From positions 87,495,756 to 87,559,755 of the forward strand of contig OX104112.1 of assembly GCA_944474755.1 (NCBI GenBank): a stretch of DNA of 64,000 nucleotides, in the 5' to 3' direction. This DNA is from Limnoperna fortunei. Lineage: Eukaryota > Mollusca > Bivalvia > Mytilida > Modiolidae. The translations under genes were made by a program, and so were the position numbers. Below the pieces are notes generated by a model that saw nothing but the letters and a program-made list of their open reading frames with translations, was not told the origin of the DNA and did no database searches. Positions 8,847-22,410 of the stretch are shown one piece after another; the stretch's first letter is position 1; every line of letters begins with the position of its first letter.

Positions 8847-11800
8847 GTATACAAGTGTTTTATGACTTTAGGACTAAACTAAACCGAAGTTTATTAGCCC
8901 CCTGGAAACAAATGTCTATGCCAGATGTTGACTTTATTTGGTGCCTACTGTTTTTAACAAAAACTTGTACATTAAAATGTTTTCCTCTGTTATGTCAAAA
9001 TCACCAATATTCCAATATTCATGCCATCCCTTTGAAGGAAATGAACATTGCATCTAAAAACAAAATCTTATGAGTAATGTTCTGAATTTTCCATTGTTTG
9101 TAATTAACCTACAGCTCATTTCATTACAAATGGGTTTTTCATACTAAATCTTAAGGAATATTTTTAAATGGTGATATACAAAATTATAAAATATTTCCAA
9201 TTAGGTGGCTGCTTTTGTATGCTACTTAAATTAGAGATGTGCAAATAGTGCTGAAATAGGCCAGTTTAAAGCATTGTCCAGAATTAATATTTTACCATGG
9301 CTCTATTTAATAAATAAATCATTTTGTTGACTCCATCACTACACAAAGAGAATTTTTTACTCTTGCCCCAAATTACCATCAAAACATTCCAATCTCCCTC
9401 CCCTTACTTTAAACCACAGTAGTGATAAAGCACATGTGAGCCTCTTGTTAATATATGTCCAGTGCCAGGTTTATTCATGATGCTGTTTTTTTCAACATTA
9501 ACCTACATATATTTCTTTTACAGTTGTTTATGAAACTTGTATAAATATACTGTGTTTTAATTTTACAATTTTTAGTCCATCAATTGGTGTAAGTATTTAT
9601 CTATAGATCTTTCTGTTGTTATTTGGAACACAAAAATTACTGGTAGTTCATATGGAGTTGAAGGACACGTAAAAATGTTCAAGAAATCTCTAATAAGAAC
9701 AGATTTTCCATATTTGTATTAAAACTTACCTGATCACACTTTAAACCTTCTTAACCCTTTACATCTTTATAATGAAATTTTTTTCCATAATTTAGAATGT
9801 TATTATCTATGTGTATTTGCCAGTGTTGTGATGTAAAATCATAAAATTAAGTATTTTTTTGAATGCTTTATGATGTTTAATATTAATTTAATTATGGATT
9901 ATTTTCAGTTGGCTTTGGGCAGTAACCTGTAAATTGTAAAATTCTTTTCCCCCAAAAGTGAAATTACATTATTATTGACCTTAAGGTTAAATGTGAACAT
10001 CAACCAAGAATATTTGGTAAAACACAATTGTTTGTCCTCACCAGATATAATTTAATAATCATTATTGAATAATGACACATTTTTCCTGATGACTAAGATG
10101 ATACCCAAAGTTAGCATAAGCAATTCATCCAAACCTGTTCAAAATAGAAGAATAATGTAACCAAGAGTTTAATAAAGTACTGTCTGAAGATTTAGCATTC
10201 CTAAAGCAGATGCACAAGAATATTTGTTTTATTTCATAATTATAAAAAGTGAAAGTCCCACCCCCAAATTTTGAAAGATGCCAGCATGTGCCTTTGCAGA
10301 CTGTATGTAATTGAAATCAGGAATCTCTGTAAACAAGGGCCTAATCTGACATAATAAAACATGCCAAATGAGAGAAAATAAAACAAACAAGAAACCTGTG
10401 TAACTACACCCCATAAGTCCTAAACTGTAAGCTTTCTTTTACCTGTGTAATCAAACCAGAACTACCTCAAACCTGTCCATATCAGCATGTGTCTTCTCAA
10501 AACAGCTAAGCCAAGCTTTATGTTTCACATCATTTATTGAATAGCCAGATGTTTAATATGTGTTCTTAAATGAAGGGGTTTTGCTTTAATGTCAAGTCAT
10601 ATTTTTATAATTAATGTTACCAAATGATATTAACTAAACCCTAGTAATAATTAAGTCACTCTTTTGCTTTTTTCCTTAGTTTTTAGGTGATATTTGTATG
10701 TACTGTTTAAAATTGTTTGGTTTTTTTTAATTTTGTATTGTTGCTGAAATGTGTGCAATAATTGTTGACAAAACAAATTATCAATTGGTTTTGTAACATA
10801 TAATTAAATGAAAACAACTGGTTTACTGGTTAACAGATTTTTCCATTGTACTAGAAGGAATAATCGTACCCTCCCTTTTATTTTTTTTTGTTGGCGAGGT
10901 TAATCCGACTAATCACAAAACTAACTTCCAATGTACATGCATATCAATTTAGAAGAACAATAGTCTGACAAATATACTCAACAATGACAATATTTTTTTA
11001 ATGAAAATTTTATTGTTTTACATTCACTTTTTAGTCCTCATTGATAAAAGTCATTTAAAACATAAATCTGCTATTATATTATACAACATGTGTAAATGGT
11101 CATGTGCTTTAAAATTATGTGAAATAAGTGCTGAAATCATGGATGTATTTCCATTTCTTAAACACATTTTGATCATTGATATATTTTAATTATAAGACTA
11201 AGATATTAGTTAAAAGATTTATTATGAGCTATGATCAATGTTTTTTAGTATATATTTTTGTTATGTTCGATTTACCAGTATTACAAGTGTGGTTTAAAAA
11301 AATGTATTTTCATGTTAATTTTATTGATTTTGTATATATAATGATCTCTTAAAGAGTAAAGTTATTTTGTTGCATAAGCATGTGTTCTTTTGCCTATTTA
11401 GAGTTCAAGTAATATTATAAAAACCAAACACAATATATTTATATTTATATATTTGAATAAAAACCGTCAGGGGTTTAAAGGCACATATAATTTTCCAAAG
11501 GTTTGTCCTCACAGTCTTCCTCAGAAGAATTTTATTGCTTTGTGATGAAGTTATTATGATATTTGCAATGTAACAATAGCCAATGTCATAAAGTAAACAT
11601 AGAATGGTGGGTATAACAATCCAAATAATATGAATCTAAGGAAAAGTATTTATAGTTGTAACTAACAAATAATAATCCAAACATACATACAGATAAAAAG
11701 ACAGCTGCAAGCAATAAATCCAAAATGGGAATAAATAAAACACGATAAGAAAATCAAGTCATAATAGACACTTGTACAGTAATTCTAAACATATTAATAT

Positions 11801-14249
11801 TAAAATCAATGTACTCTTTGAGTCTACTTTCCCCAGTATAGACTTGTTAATATATGGAATAACCAACTGCAAATGACTGCAAGACAATCTAATTCAAAGT
11901 GACAATAACAATACCGGGGGAACGAGTAAAACATTATATTTAGATATTTACCTATCATGTTCATAGTTATTTTTAATGTTATATTCTAAATCTTTGTTTT
12001 GACACATCTGACATAATCTATCTAATGTCTTTTAATTCTATTGTATTCATTTTTAAGAAAATGCTCACTAACTTATAGTACCTAAAATATTAACCACATG
12101 TGCCAATAAGCTACTGACTACAGCAATGTAAGACGAAGATACTATTTTAAGTAGGTATTGACACCACTTATTAGTCTTCAAAGGTCACACCTGTTGGTTT
12201 ATGATAGGCTGAAGCAGCAACATTAATTAAATTAATTATAGCCCTACCTTGCTCTTCCTTAAACATGTTGACAGAACTTTTCATGCTGCTTAGTAATTTG
12301 TGTTGCAGAACAGATCTTCCAACTGATACTGATACATCGTTTTTATGGATAATGATTATGCAAGCTATATATTGTTTGTCGATTCGGTAATATGACCTAT
12401 ACATGGGTTTACATGGTCCAATGGTACGCACCGATCAACCGACTTGTATCATTTTGGTGAAAAGTATAGTATGACACGATGAAACAAATTAAGACCTTTA
12501 AGTACACAGGTGAATTTTTTCCGAATAGCTATACATTAAAAACTAACTTTAGTAAATACATCGTAATAAAAAAATATTTACCATTTTAATTGTCAATTAA
12601 CATATTCAATTGTTATAACTAATACTTTCATTTTTAATCTGAAAAATATGTTCGAAAAGTACTGGTATGCGTTGTATATTACAAATTGAACAAATTACTG
12701 CAAAATGTAGGCTTTTGTTCACAAGGAAATTTATTCAACTTCTGTCCACCATCTTCGTAAACAATCTTGTAAAACTTTCAATTCTGAATCATCTACATGT
12801 TTAGGATAATAACATTTGTTCTAACCCCAATTTATGAGTGTTAATTATTTTTGTTTACGTATTTACTGAAAAAAAATTATACGGTAAAAATCTGCAGTTC
12901 TGTATACTGTCTTAATTCAACATTAAATTAACTTGTTCTTTCAACGAAATAATAATGGAATAGGGGTATTCCCATATGTAAATATAACATCGAAATGCCA
13001 ACAAACTTCGTATTTGTTTGTAGTAATGGATAGCACGATGTAAGCTATCTTCAGACCTGTCGGACACCTACTTCATGCTGCCTCGCAAACGCTAAAAAAT
13101 TTACGTCTAACATTTCCAGGCTTTCAAATTTTATATTTTGTATGTGGATTTAATTGTAATTTTCTGATGGTTGTGGCCACCGATACTTAAGTGTTCACTT
13201 TTTTACACTGAACAGATTAAATTAAGCTTAATATTGAACCTAAAAATAGCCAATATAGAAATGGATTCTTTAAACGGATCATTTACAGAGTTTTCACTCC
13301 AGAAAGAGACCCTTTCAATACGGACTGACGAACAGACTCATACCAATTTGGCAACCTCCTTTTACGATCTTCACAAAAAACCAAAAACCACTATAAAGAT
13401 CTATTAACCCCCTCAAAAAAAAAGAAAAGTGTAATGCACCACTAAATATGCCTATCTAACATATCCTAGAAATGCACTAGATTGCGACTTTGGTGGAGAA
13501 TATTAGCCGTAAAGAAGAATACAAAATAAAGAAAAGAGGAAGTAAAATACAAGACAAAAACTATACGTCTCGATTTTCGTTTGAGAGACACACTTAAACG
13601 GGAGGTTTGTACATTCAATATGTATACAAACACTAAGCATAGTTTGAAAGCTTTTCTGAGATCGCCGTTTGTACATTGCATATTTTATGCACAATGATCA
13701 AAATTTATTGGAATATCTTTCTCTACATGCTTAATATATATATTTCAAATAGATTATTACATTACAAACAAATAAAATGCATACTTATTCAATCGATTAG
13801 GTAGTATTTAATAGTATTATTCTTTCATCGTATCCTTGAACTTGTTTATATCGTATCGTGACTAAACAATTAAAATCAATTCGACATTGTCAATGCAGTA
13901 AGATAAAAATAAAATTTTGGCACCAAACGACAGCTAAATCGAAATTCTACATACGGAAATGGTCGGTTTACATATGAATTTTTTCATTCATTGAATAAGA
14001 TTAGTTGCACAAAAATGAAAATAAGAGATAAATCGATTGTCTATGTTTAATCGGCTTTTATTATATTTCATTTGTTATAATAGATTAAAAACCTGTCAAA
14101 TTTGGAAAAAACATAACTGCGATTTCATCGGTTTGAACTTGTTTAGATCTTTATTCATCGTGTCATACTGCTGTTCACCAAAATGATATAAGTCGGTTGA
14201 TCTGTGTATGGTTATTCACATAACACATTTTCAGTACTTGTGTGCTTGT
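8847..14249. other. TMPPE 3' flank and intergenic DNA
   Basis: AT-rich sequence without a convincing coding frame; the open frames here are short and match no family. The TMPPE 3' UTR must lie at the left end. A piece at 10855-10905 resembles 17370-17415 (CGTACCCTC then GGTTAATCCGAC), and 13050-13080 carries a scrap of the 32-kb repeat family (TTCAGACCTGTCGGACA). Confidence 0.5.
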
Positions 14250-14450
14250 TTCAATGGATACAACGCCACTTTCAGCAAATTTTAAGCAATAGCCTAACAT
14301 ACCCGGGAGAAAACAGCGACTGGTAATACTTGTCAATTAAGATTGGAGTCTCGCACTCACTGCTCTCATTGAGTATCGAAACTGCAACCTCGGTTTTGAC
14401 AGAAACGTGATCAATAGTCGAAAAATACCTTAATCATGCGGCCAACGATG
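14250..14450 (-). mobile_element. tRNA-derived SINE (minus strand)
   Basis: Minus-strand order: GGCCGCATGATTAAGG head, a B-box-like region, GACTCCAATCTTAATTGACA body, and a GCTGAAAGTGGCGTTG tail. It is the same family as the copies in the WDR7 introns and is more diverged. Confidence 0.65.
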
Positions 14451-16330
14451 TTCCCTTAACAACGAATAATGGAAATATGACATGAAATGTTCGAAATAAA
14501 TTTGCGACAGTCTAAGGAACAGTTATTGGTTGTCGAGCTATTTATTATTTTCGAACTAAAAAACCTTTACAGAAAAGGACCCGCAGATATTCGGACGTAT
14601 ATAGGTTTTAAGACCATCGAACTTTCGGAATAATGAACATGTAGTTGTTATGTTGCCTTTTAAGTACTGTTTTGTTACCATAATAAAGGTACTATTAACA
14701 TCATGTCTGGTTATATTTCGTATTATTTATTCAACCTATCTTAATTTTCGTCACTTAATCCGTCTGATAACATCGTCCTGCTATTTTTTTTAAATTACAT
14801 GCTGGAATGATGTCATGCGTTCCAAAAAACGCCAATATAAATCCTTGAAGATCAAACCTGAGATTTTTCTAATATTCTATTTTCAAGCAAATCTACACCA
14901 AAATTCTGTTTTGGACATAACACATTTAGCTTTTCAAATTGTGTACGTTGTACTAGATAAGTAACATTAACATTGCTTGTTATGAGGAAGCCTGCTATTT
15001 TTAAAGATTTTCATTGTAAAGTGTACTTTCAAGATGTTTGATTCACTCATTTTAATATAAATTCTCTTCTTGGTGTTATCTTATTGTACATTGATTTTAT
15101 TTTACTCCCGTCATATTGCGTGTATTTATTCTTCTGTGTAAGGAAAGTGATCAGTGCAGCCGGTGGCACACAATTGTTTGAAAGACGTTTAGAAGTTACT
15201 CGAAACTTATATTGAATCATTACCGGGTCTTTCCGCCTAATGCACTTAAAAGTTTAATCAATCTTACTCGAATACGATCAGCTTTGATCAAATACGCGTA
15301 AAGATAATGACGTTCCATTTGTATTATTTAGAGTGCTATGAAGAAATCTGTAAATTACTTCATCTTAGACGGTCTGTTGCCTATAAAATAATTTGATGAT
15401 CATTTAATTTCTTCCGTTGATAGAATTGTATATCTCCTTTGAAGTCAGACTCGACAAGCACGACATTTATAACTTATGCGCTTTGCTTTCCTGTTGTAAC
15501 GGTTAGTTCTTTGCTTGAATGACATTTTTTTTTAAACATACATTTCTCTTGACCAACAATCTATTACAAATGTGTTGCTTTGCCGTTTATTGTTTGTCAA
15601 TCAACGGTTCCAATGGCGGATTGAAACAAGACTACATTGTGGTCCAAAAAAAGTGGTCAAATCACAACAAACAGCCAACATCGTATACAAACTAGTGAAA
15701 CTATGAAGTTGCTTTATATTGCATCGATTTTTATCATCTCAAAATGCATTAAACTAGCAATGTAATGTTATGCTGTGGTTGTAATGGGAGTTTCCACGTG
15801 TAAAATATAACATGAAGTAAGAACAAAGAATAGAAGATATCGATGAGTATTAGAGAATAATTCAAGGACAGACAAAGCCATTGTTAAAAAAAACAAGGGA
15901 CAAAACAACAAACATGATTCCATGTGCTCTGGAAGGGCAAGCAACTCTACGCGTTGTACCTGTGGTATCACACGGGTTAAAATCCGGTAATTAGTCATAG
16001 TGGGGGTGGGTGTAGTCACAATCCAGTAAGAACGACGAAAACTGATAACGTCAAACCGAACAATACAAGTCAATGTTCATTTGTAACATAGATATTCCGC
16101 AACGGTCAAATAAGCCATGATGACGATCGTAAATTTAATCTTTAATCTTTAATCACTTTAATCTTGCCACCATGAAACCCTGGTAGCTTTTCATTAAGCA
16201 GATACGCTCTATCAGAGAAATCTAGATATGAGAACCTGATCAATTTGAACATGTATACTCAACATGCAGTTGCTGCTGGAACGTTCCACACAAAAATTTC
16301 ACAATAGAAAAAATAAAGTCATCTTCTTCG
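14451..16330. other. Intergenic, nothing recognised
   Basis: Short frames only (for example 15768-16073 minus), with no motif or family resemblance I can support. Confidence 0.45.
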
Positions 16331-16339
16331 TTATGGAAT

Positions 16340-17060
16340 GCTCTTAGATCTTGCGGAAAACCACCATTCAACGATTAGGCTAATCAACCGACAAGTTCTT
16401 CTAAAATATTAAAGTCCTCCATTAACATCTAACAGTGAAGCTAATGTTCCTGGCCGACTTGTCAGCACTGTGTTTAAAAGACAGTGGTTGCCTAATAGAC
16501 TCGAAGCTTCATTTCAACATGGTCTGTGAAACGTTCACTTCTGACAATTGCACGTTTGCAATGGGTCAAGCCTGTCGTCAAGGGAATTTAACCTCTTGGA
16601 GAAGGATCCATTGGTCTAATAAACGCCGCTTTAAGAATTGTGGCAACCAAAACACTTCTTATGCCGAACTTATTGGTGAAACAATTTCGTTTGGTGATGG
16701 CCCAGTAATAATGTTGAGATGCGTGTCAAATGACTGTAGGCTTGACCTCATAACTGTTCGCGGTAATTTTAATGCACATGGGTACCAGCACGACATTCTG
16801 GAAACGAGTGTGGTGCATCATTTTGACACTATGTATGTGACTACTTTCATGGTCGACAACGACAGACCGCATATCGTGATCGCGTTGTGACGGCTTATTT
16901 GCGTGAAAAGTCGGTGGACACATTGCCATGGACAGCAAGATCCCGACTTGAATCTAATTGGGCACATCTGGGACATCATCGGTCGTCGTGTGCAAGAAAC
17001 AAAGGCCTCTGGCACAGACAGTCATGCAAGAATTGGAATACAACCCAATGAAAGCTGATA
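16340..17060 (+). pseudogene. Dead Tc1-like transposase
   Basis: The frame at 16435-16890 carries the catalytic core order of Tc1/mariner transposases: WRRIHWSNKRRF, GETISFGDGPVIMLRCVSND, DLITVRGNFNAHGYQHDILE and VDNDRPH. After 16887 the protein continues in a second frame (VVTAYLREKSVDTLPW) and then back (PDLNLIGHIWDIIGRRVQ), so at least two frameshifts are present. In the DDE triad, the first D (usually W-S-D-E) reads N, the second D (D-N-D-R-P-H) is kept, and the final acidic residue (usually P-I-E-H) reads G. The N-terminal DNA-binding part is largely missing. No terminal inverted repeats were found. Confidence 0.8.
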
Positions 17061-17085
17061 TGTGGGCCATGGGAGTCTTATGGAT

Positions 17086-17321
17086 AGACCATTTAACTTG
17101 AATGTGGGGCCTTGGTTTTTTGTTTTGGTAAGGAAAATATTTATTTTTTTGAAGGCGTCGCGACAGAATTTTTTTTTTCATTATTAGCATTATTTTATAT
17201 AGCAGAAATCCTTTTTCAGAATATTTTTTTCTTACCCTAGGCTTTCAAAATAGTTTTACATCAAAAATCATTTTCAAAATATTTTTTAAGGCCCCACCCC
17301 CTGCAAGTTAAATGGTCGGTC
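17086..17321. mobile_element. Foldback/MITE with GACCATTTAACTTG ends
   Basis: GACCATTTAACTTG then TGTGGGGCCTT (17086-17113) recurs inverted as AAGGCCCCACCCC then CAAGTTAAATGGTC (about 17289-17317). The middle is T-rich. It abuts the transposase remnant. Confidence 0.6.
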
Positions 17322-17885
17322 CCTTACCCTTTGCTGTTTGGTGGATTATCATACTTACTCGAACGTTAATTTAGAATGAATATTCGTACCCTCGCTTTTT
17401 TGGTTAATCCGACAGAAAAAACTTAAATCGTATTATAAATGCAGTAAAATTCGGAATAACGTTGATTCAGCTCAACTATCCAACACCCTCTTCTACCCAG
17501 AAGACACTTGTGAAATCTTGATGATCGAACCATCCACTAAAAAGTGGAATGTTAATAATTAGAATTTATTGCTTTTATCAATATGCACTTGCCAGTGCTG
17601 TTATTTATAGTATAAAAATAATTACATTTTAGCTCACATTGACTCACTCGATCTGCAAATTGCAAAATATCGAGTGTTGCAATACTTTTTTCCAAGTATG
17701 TATTATCTCTCGGGGTGTTTCCTTCTGTCTGCAATGAAATTTCTTTCCAATCTGTTAGTAATTGTGTCTACTCAGACTAAAAAGTTCAATCGGGAATGGT
17801 ATTGACAAGTGGGTATTGATAACGTTTATATTGACGATTTCGAAATCAAATACCGTACATTTATGTGATGTAATTGTATATTAGA
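17322..17885. other. Intergenic spacer
   Basis: Nothing recognised apart from the CGTACCCTC/GGTTAATCCGAC piece shared with 10.87 kb. Confidence 0.4.
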
Positions 17886-18164
17886 TAAGAGAGAGATAGA
17901 GATAAATTTTATTTAAAGTCGGGTTTATAAGCTTTTATACCGACATACATATAATAAATACATCACAAAGACATATAGCAACAGTAAAATGTAGCACATA
18001 GTCATAAGTAAGACAGATACACACATGCAACATTTGGCATAAAACAATATGGAGTCTAACTACTACACTACACATACAAGACACATATATATCATGCACA
18101 GCACATAACATTTATAACATAAAAAAGCAGATAAAAGCATATATCATGCAAAGCTACACTTACT

Positions 18165-18372
18165 AAAAAAATAATATATGAGAAGCACTGGACAAGCTAA
18201 GAAGTTAAAAATTGAAAAAAAAATATAAAAAACTGCTACACATGCTAAAAGAAAAATATATGAGAAGCACTGGACAAGCTAAGAAGTTAAAATTTATAAA
18301 ACAAAAGCTGCTACACGTGCTAAAAGAAAAATATATAAGTAGCACTGGATAAGCTAAGAAGCTAAATTTGAA
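18165..18372 (-). repeat. Tandem repeats of about 80 bp in the LINE 3' UTR
   Basis: The block GAGAAGCACTGGACAAGCTA recurs at about 18179, 18261 and (as a variant) 18340, with CTGCTACACRTGCTAAAAG between copies. That makes about 2.6 units of 79-82 bp. Confidence 0.7.
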
Positions 18373-18416
18373 ATCCAACAAGAACTGCTAAAATGAGGAA
18401 GGATAGTACCGGTTAT

Positions 18417-19535
18417 TCAGTCCCTAAGATCTACAAACCATACATGAACAAGATGGCCTGTCCATGTATTAATTAGGGTCCTGAAATGGTTTAAGTCTGT
18501 CTGATCTCTAAGATTACTGGTGAGACTGTTCCAGATCTTAGGGGCTGAATACCTGAAAGATTTAAGACCATACCTGGTGGAATTAACTCTGGATATATCA
18601 GCTGTGTTCTTATGCCTGAAGTTATATGAACTATTTTTCATTACTAACAGATCTTTCAAGAAAAGAAGACTTACATCATTCAAAATTTTAAAGGATTCAA
18701 TTGCTATTGTTCTAAGGCGTCTAATTTTTAAAGATGGAAGTTTTGATCTAACAAGTAATTCTTCATAGCTAGAGTTTTTGTCCTCGTAAATAAACCTCAG
18801 TGCTCTCTCTTGTATCTTTTCAATTTTTTTGGTATTGACCTCTGAACAGAAATGCCATGTTAATGGACAATAATTATAGTTGGCCATTATAAATGAATAA
18901 TATATTGTCATTTTAAATTGTCTACTGAGATGATGGCCTATACGTTTCAGTACATTGAGTTGTCTTGCTGCTTTTCTACATATGTTGGTGACATGGATAT
19001 TAAAATCTAACATAAAATCAATAGTAACACCTAAAAGTTTTACTTCATTCTCACAATTAATAACAGTATTACCAAGATTAAAATCAAGATTTAACTCATT
19101 TGTCTTTTTACCCAACGCTATGACCTGAAATTTATCAGGATTGGCTTTCATCTTGTTCATATGAAACCACTTTATTAGACATTTACTATCAGTTTCTAAA
19201 ATATTCTTTAAGATATTAACATCATCATGGGCATATGATAAAGTATTATCGTCTGCATAGTTATAAAGATTAGAGTTTTCCACAAATTCAAAAATATCAT
19301 TTACAAAAATATTGAACATAATATGTCCTAGTATGGAGCCTTGAGGAACACCTTTAAAAATGTTTTGGAAAGAACTTACATGTTTCCCAACTTTTACACA
19401 TTGCTTTCTGTTACTAATATAACGAGTGATAAGTTCTAGTGCATTTTTACTAAAACCATAGTGTTTAAGTTGTAGCAACAAGTCATGAGGGAGACGGTCA
19501 AAAGCTTTTGACAGGTCCATCAAGATAGCTCCCAC
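18417..19535 (-). CDS. Reverse transcriptase fragment of a CR1/jockey-type LINE
   Basis: The frame is open for 372 residues and extends upstream of the first marked start (the in-frame residues RIVEDWKAALDSKKYVGA lie at about 19540-19600). RT motifs are ILMDLSKAFDRLPHDLL, GVPQGSILG, NYADDNTLSYA (catalytic Y-A-D-D) and KLLGVTIDF. The C-terminal block RYGLKSFRYSAPKIWNSL is typical of jockey/CR1-like elements in marine invertebrates. The frame has no stops, so the insertion may be young, but the endonuclease and N-terminal RT are missing. It is not a host gene. Confidence 0.85.
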   Translation of the reverse strand: MGAILMDLSKAFDRLPHDLLLQLKHYGFSKNALELITRYISNRKQCVKVGKHVSSFQNIFKGVPQGSILGHIMFNIFVNDIFEFVENSNLYNYADDNTLSYAHDDVNILKNILETDSKCLIKWFHMNKMKANPDKFQVIALGKKTNELNLDFNLGNTVINCENEVKLLGVTIDFMLDFNIHVTNICRKAARQLNVLKRIGHHLSRQFKMTIYYSFIMANYNYCPLTWHFCSEVNTKKIEKIQERALRFIYEDKNSSYEELLVRSKLPSLKIRRLRTIAIESFKILNDVSLLFLKDLLVMKNSSYNFRHKNTADISRVNSTRYGLKSFRYSAPKIWNSLTSNLRDQTDLNHFRTLINTWTGHLVHVWFVDLRD

Positions 19536-19730
19536 ATACTTTTTACTATCAAGGGCTGCCTTCCAGTCCTCGACAATTCGTAAGATATGCCTTGTTTATC
19601 TGTTACTTGCTTATGTATTGCTTACCTGACAAATAAACACCAAAAATGTTAAGATTATGATTTTTATACAAAAATTTGATTTTTAAAATACGCATGTTAT
19701 AAATAAACATGCTTAAATCAGTTAAAAATA

Positions 19731-19811
19731 CACTGCCCTCAGGAAAATAATATATTTCTCATTACTACACTAACAAAAAAGAGATATTTTATTATTTTTC
19801 TGAGGGCAATG
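19731..19811. mobile_element. Short foldback element
   Basis: CACTGCCCTCAGGAAAATAA at the left and its inverse (TTATTTTTCTGAGGGCAATG) at the right enclose about 40 bp. Confidence 0.55.
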
Positions 19812-21995
19812 TTTCGTAAAGAGACATGTCAGACTAGTTACCAAAAGAGTGAATACACACTGTAAACTCATTTATTTGCATTTTATTCTATAAAAAATTA
19901 TCCTGACCCCAAGTGCCTGTGGTTTATATGGTTTTAAAAAAATACAAAAGTTAATTACCTCATAAGTTGTTTTGCCGAAATACGGCTCTTCTTACATCAT
20001 TTTTGGTTTATTTTAAACTCTGAAAATAGTTTTAGTACGTAACAATGTTTATGCGCATGCCGAATGTTTGACACTTGGAATACATGTTATTTCAATTATT
20101 TTGAAACAATTTTAATTATTGGAAATTCTTGTTTTTCGGTATACTAGTATGGTCTTACGACGATGTTTGACGAAAAGACACGGTAGCTACCTATCTTACA
20201 CCCCCGTAACTATGGGATTTCAAAAAGGTCAATAACAGTACTTTATTTCCATTTTGTAGTTGTATGACGTACATTTTGTTAAGGTTCGCTTTATGGACGG
20301 GAGTGTATCAAATAAACCATAGACATAGAATACAAGAGATTGGCAACCAGGCGACACACTGATTAAATTTTTTGCACACATAACTAACGCGAGAAATTGG
20401 ATCGCCGACCAGAATTTGGTAATTAAAACGTTGTCGCTTTACGAAGATAAACAATGGACAACTTATTCCACTTTGCCAATGTTCTTACAGTCTGTTAAAA
20501 AATAAAGCTATCAGACGTTTAACTATATTTTAATACATATAAATTAAATTCTTATGTGAAACGTCGCATGCAGACAATAGAAAAATAGGAAATTGGGTTG
20601 GCAAGTGAAAGATTTAACTTTAATTAGATTGGTGTGATTCGATCTCTGTTTTCAGACAAATATAAAAAGTAACAGTATAAAAAATTGTTTAATATTATAA
20701 GCGTCATGACTCTGTGTGCGTCGATCAACCATGACAAGACATTTTTTCCGATACGACAAACTAGACTAAATACCACGAGTTATTTGTGTTTGCTTCTTGT
20801 AACTTGTATTATCATCTTATCGGTCGGTCTTCTGACTATATTCTAGTCGTGTCATATCAGATTTTTCATAAAAATACTTACAACTGAAAGAATACAAGAA
20901 TGTCAAATAATGTTTAATAAGATGACCTATAGTTATGTGTATTTGTATATTTGTTTTGTTGAAACCAGAGACATATAATTAATGTAATTATATGTCTCTG
21001 TTGAAACTAACACAAAAAAGCCTTGTATATTTATATCTATTAATAAAAAACCATAAATCTAATGTGTATACCCTGGTATAACGGATATCTAATTGAACCA
21101 TCTAATGCATGTTTTATTTAAGAAACTATAAAGAACTAGAACATGTTTCAAGAGAAAGAATCTTTTTTAAATAGCTAATTTTTACGCAACCCACGCCACC
21201 CAACCAACCCTCAGATCTCTGTGCCACTAGTAGAATTTCGGAATGTTTTCGTATGTGTATACGACAATGTTTTCCTTTTTAGTTCTATGAAAGTAGTTCC
21301 CGAAAGTAATAATCTACTGACATCCAAAATGTGTAAATTCTATAAAATAAATGATTTTATTGTTGTTACACATCGTTTTAGCTTTTAAGCTCTAATTTTC
21401 TCTGTTTAATTAAGAAATCTTCTGTATTATGCCACAATAGTTCTTCGAAATGGTTTGGAATTATTTATTGACGCTAGGTTCCGGAAACGAAGTTGCTAGG
21501 CACATTATCATCATTTGACATTTTGACAAGTTGACAAGTTTATCTTTTTTGCGAAGTTTGTGGCATCCATTTGCAAGAGTTTGTAATGCAGTAGCGGGAT
21601 AACTGCAAAATAACCCATAGTAAGCATTGTCCATTTTCTAACATCGGCACTATTTGTCAATGCATACTCGGGTAATTAGTAAATTCGAGATCATCGGCTA
21701 ACGGTTTCGAGTCCATAATTTCGCCCTACGGCTACTTTATTTTACTGAATTATATAAATGAAATAAGGATACAGAATAAGTGTCTATAAATGGACCATTA
21801 AATTTTTTTAGTGTCACAGATTTTTCCCATTAAACAGTTAATATTCCATGGACAAATTTGGTCCTGCAAAAGCTGCTTCGATATTCGGTCCAGCATTTCT
21901 GGGGAAGTTGGTGGACCGAATGTCCACTATTCTTTGGAAAGATTTCGTGAAGACTGAGTAAAGATTATATATCCCCTTAAATTTTATTAATTACT
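19812..21995. other. Intergenic, one tiny palindrome
   Basis: No coding potential seen. Contains the 35-bp palindrome at 20966-21000, annotated separately. Confidence 0.45.
20966..21000. mobile_element. 35-bp palindrome with 7-bp direct repeats
   Basis: CAGAGACATATAATTA, a 3-bp centre, and its exact inverse are flanked on both sides by TTGAAAC (20959-20965 and 21001-21007). It looks like a transposon reduced to its two ends. Confidence 0.6.
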
Positions 21996-22410
21996 TTGCA
22001 CCCTAGCTACAATCATGTAGCTCCTTTTTATTTTTTTTTTATGGACGGAGCTACAAAGAGGTCCCATTACTCATAATGGAGCAAAAACACTCTTGGGATT
22101 TACACATATTTTTGCTATTTAACCTGTGTCTTTATTTAATAAATATGTTTTCTTTCCTCCACTGTTCATCTGACATGTCTACAATGTCTAATTAAATAAT
22201 TTTAACACTTTTTCATAATCATGGCATTGTTGACATAAATTGTGGAGTGTAGAATTTCGGAATCGTATCGGTAAAATTTGTAATAAGGGGACATAATCTA
22301 AATGCAATGAAAACAGCTGAAATAATCCGAAATGATATTTTTTTACCAAATTGATACCGATATTATGAAAAGTATGCACTTCCGGATATCATATCTTGTC
22401 AACGAATTAC

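Larger units (their letters stand above)
17886..19610 (-). mobile_element. 5'-truncated CR1/jockey-type LINE (minus strand)
   Basis: On the minus strand the sequence enters in the middle of a reverse transcriptase at about 19610, runs through its C terminus to a stop at 18417, and has a 3' UTR of about 530 bp that ends near 17886. The missing 5' part fits the usual incomplete reverse transcription of LINEs. It is unrelated to the I-type LINE at 1361: it has no RNase H and a different C terminus. Confidence 0.8.

Noticed and set aside
15768..16073. 101-residue minus-strand frame as a gene
   Set aside because: No family motif, no splice structure, and composition like the intergenic background.
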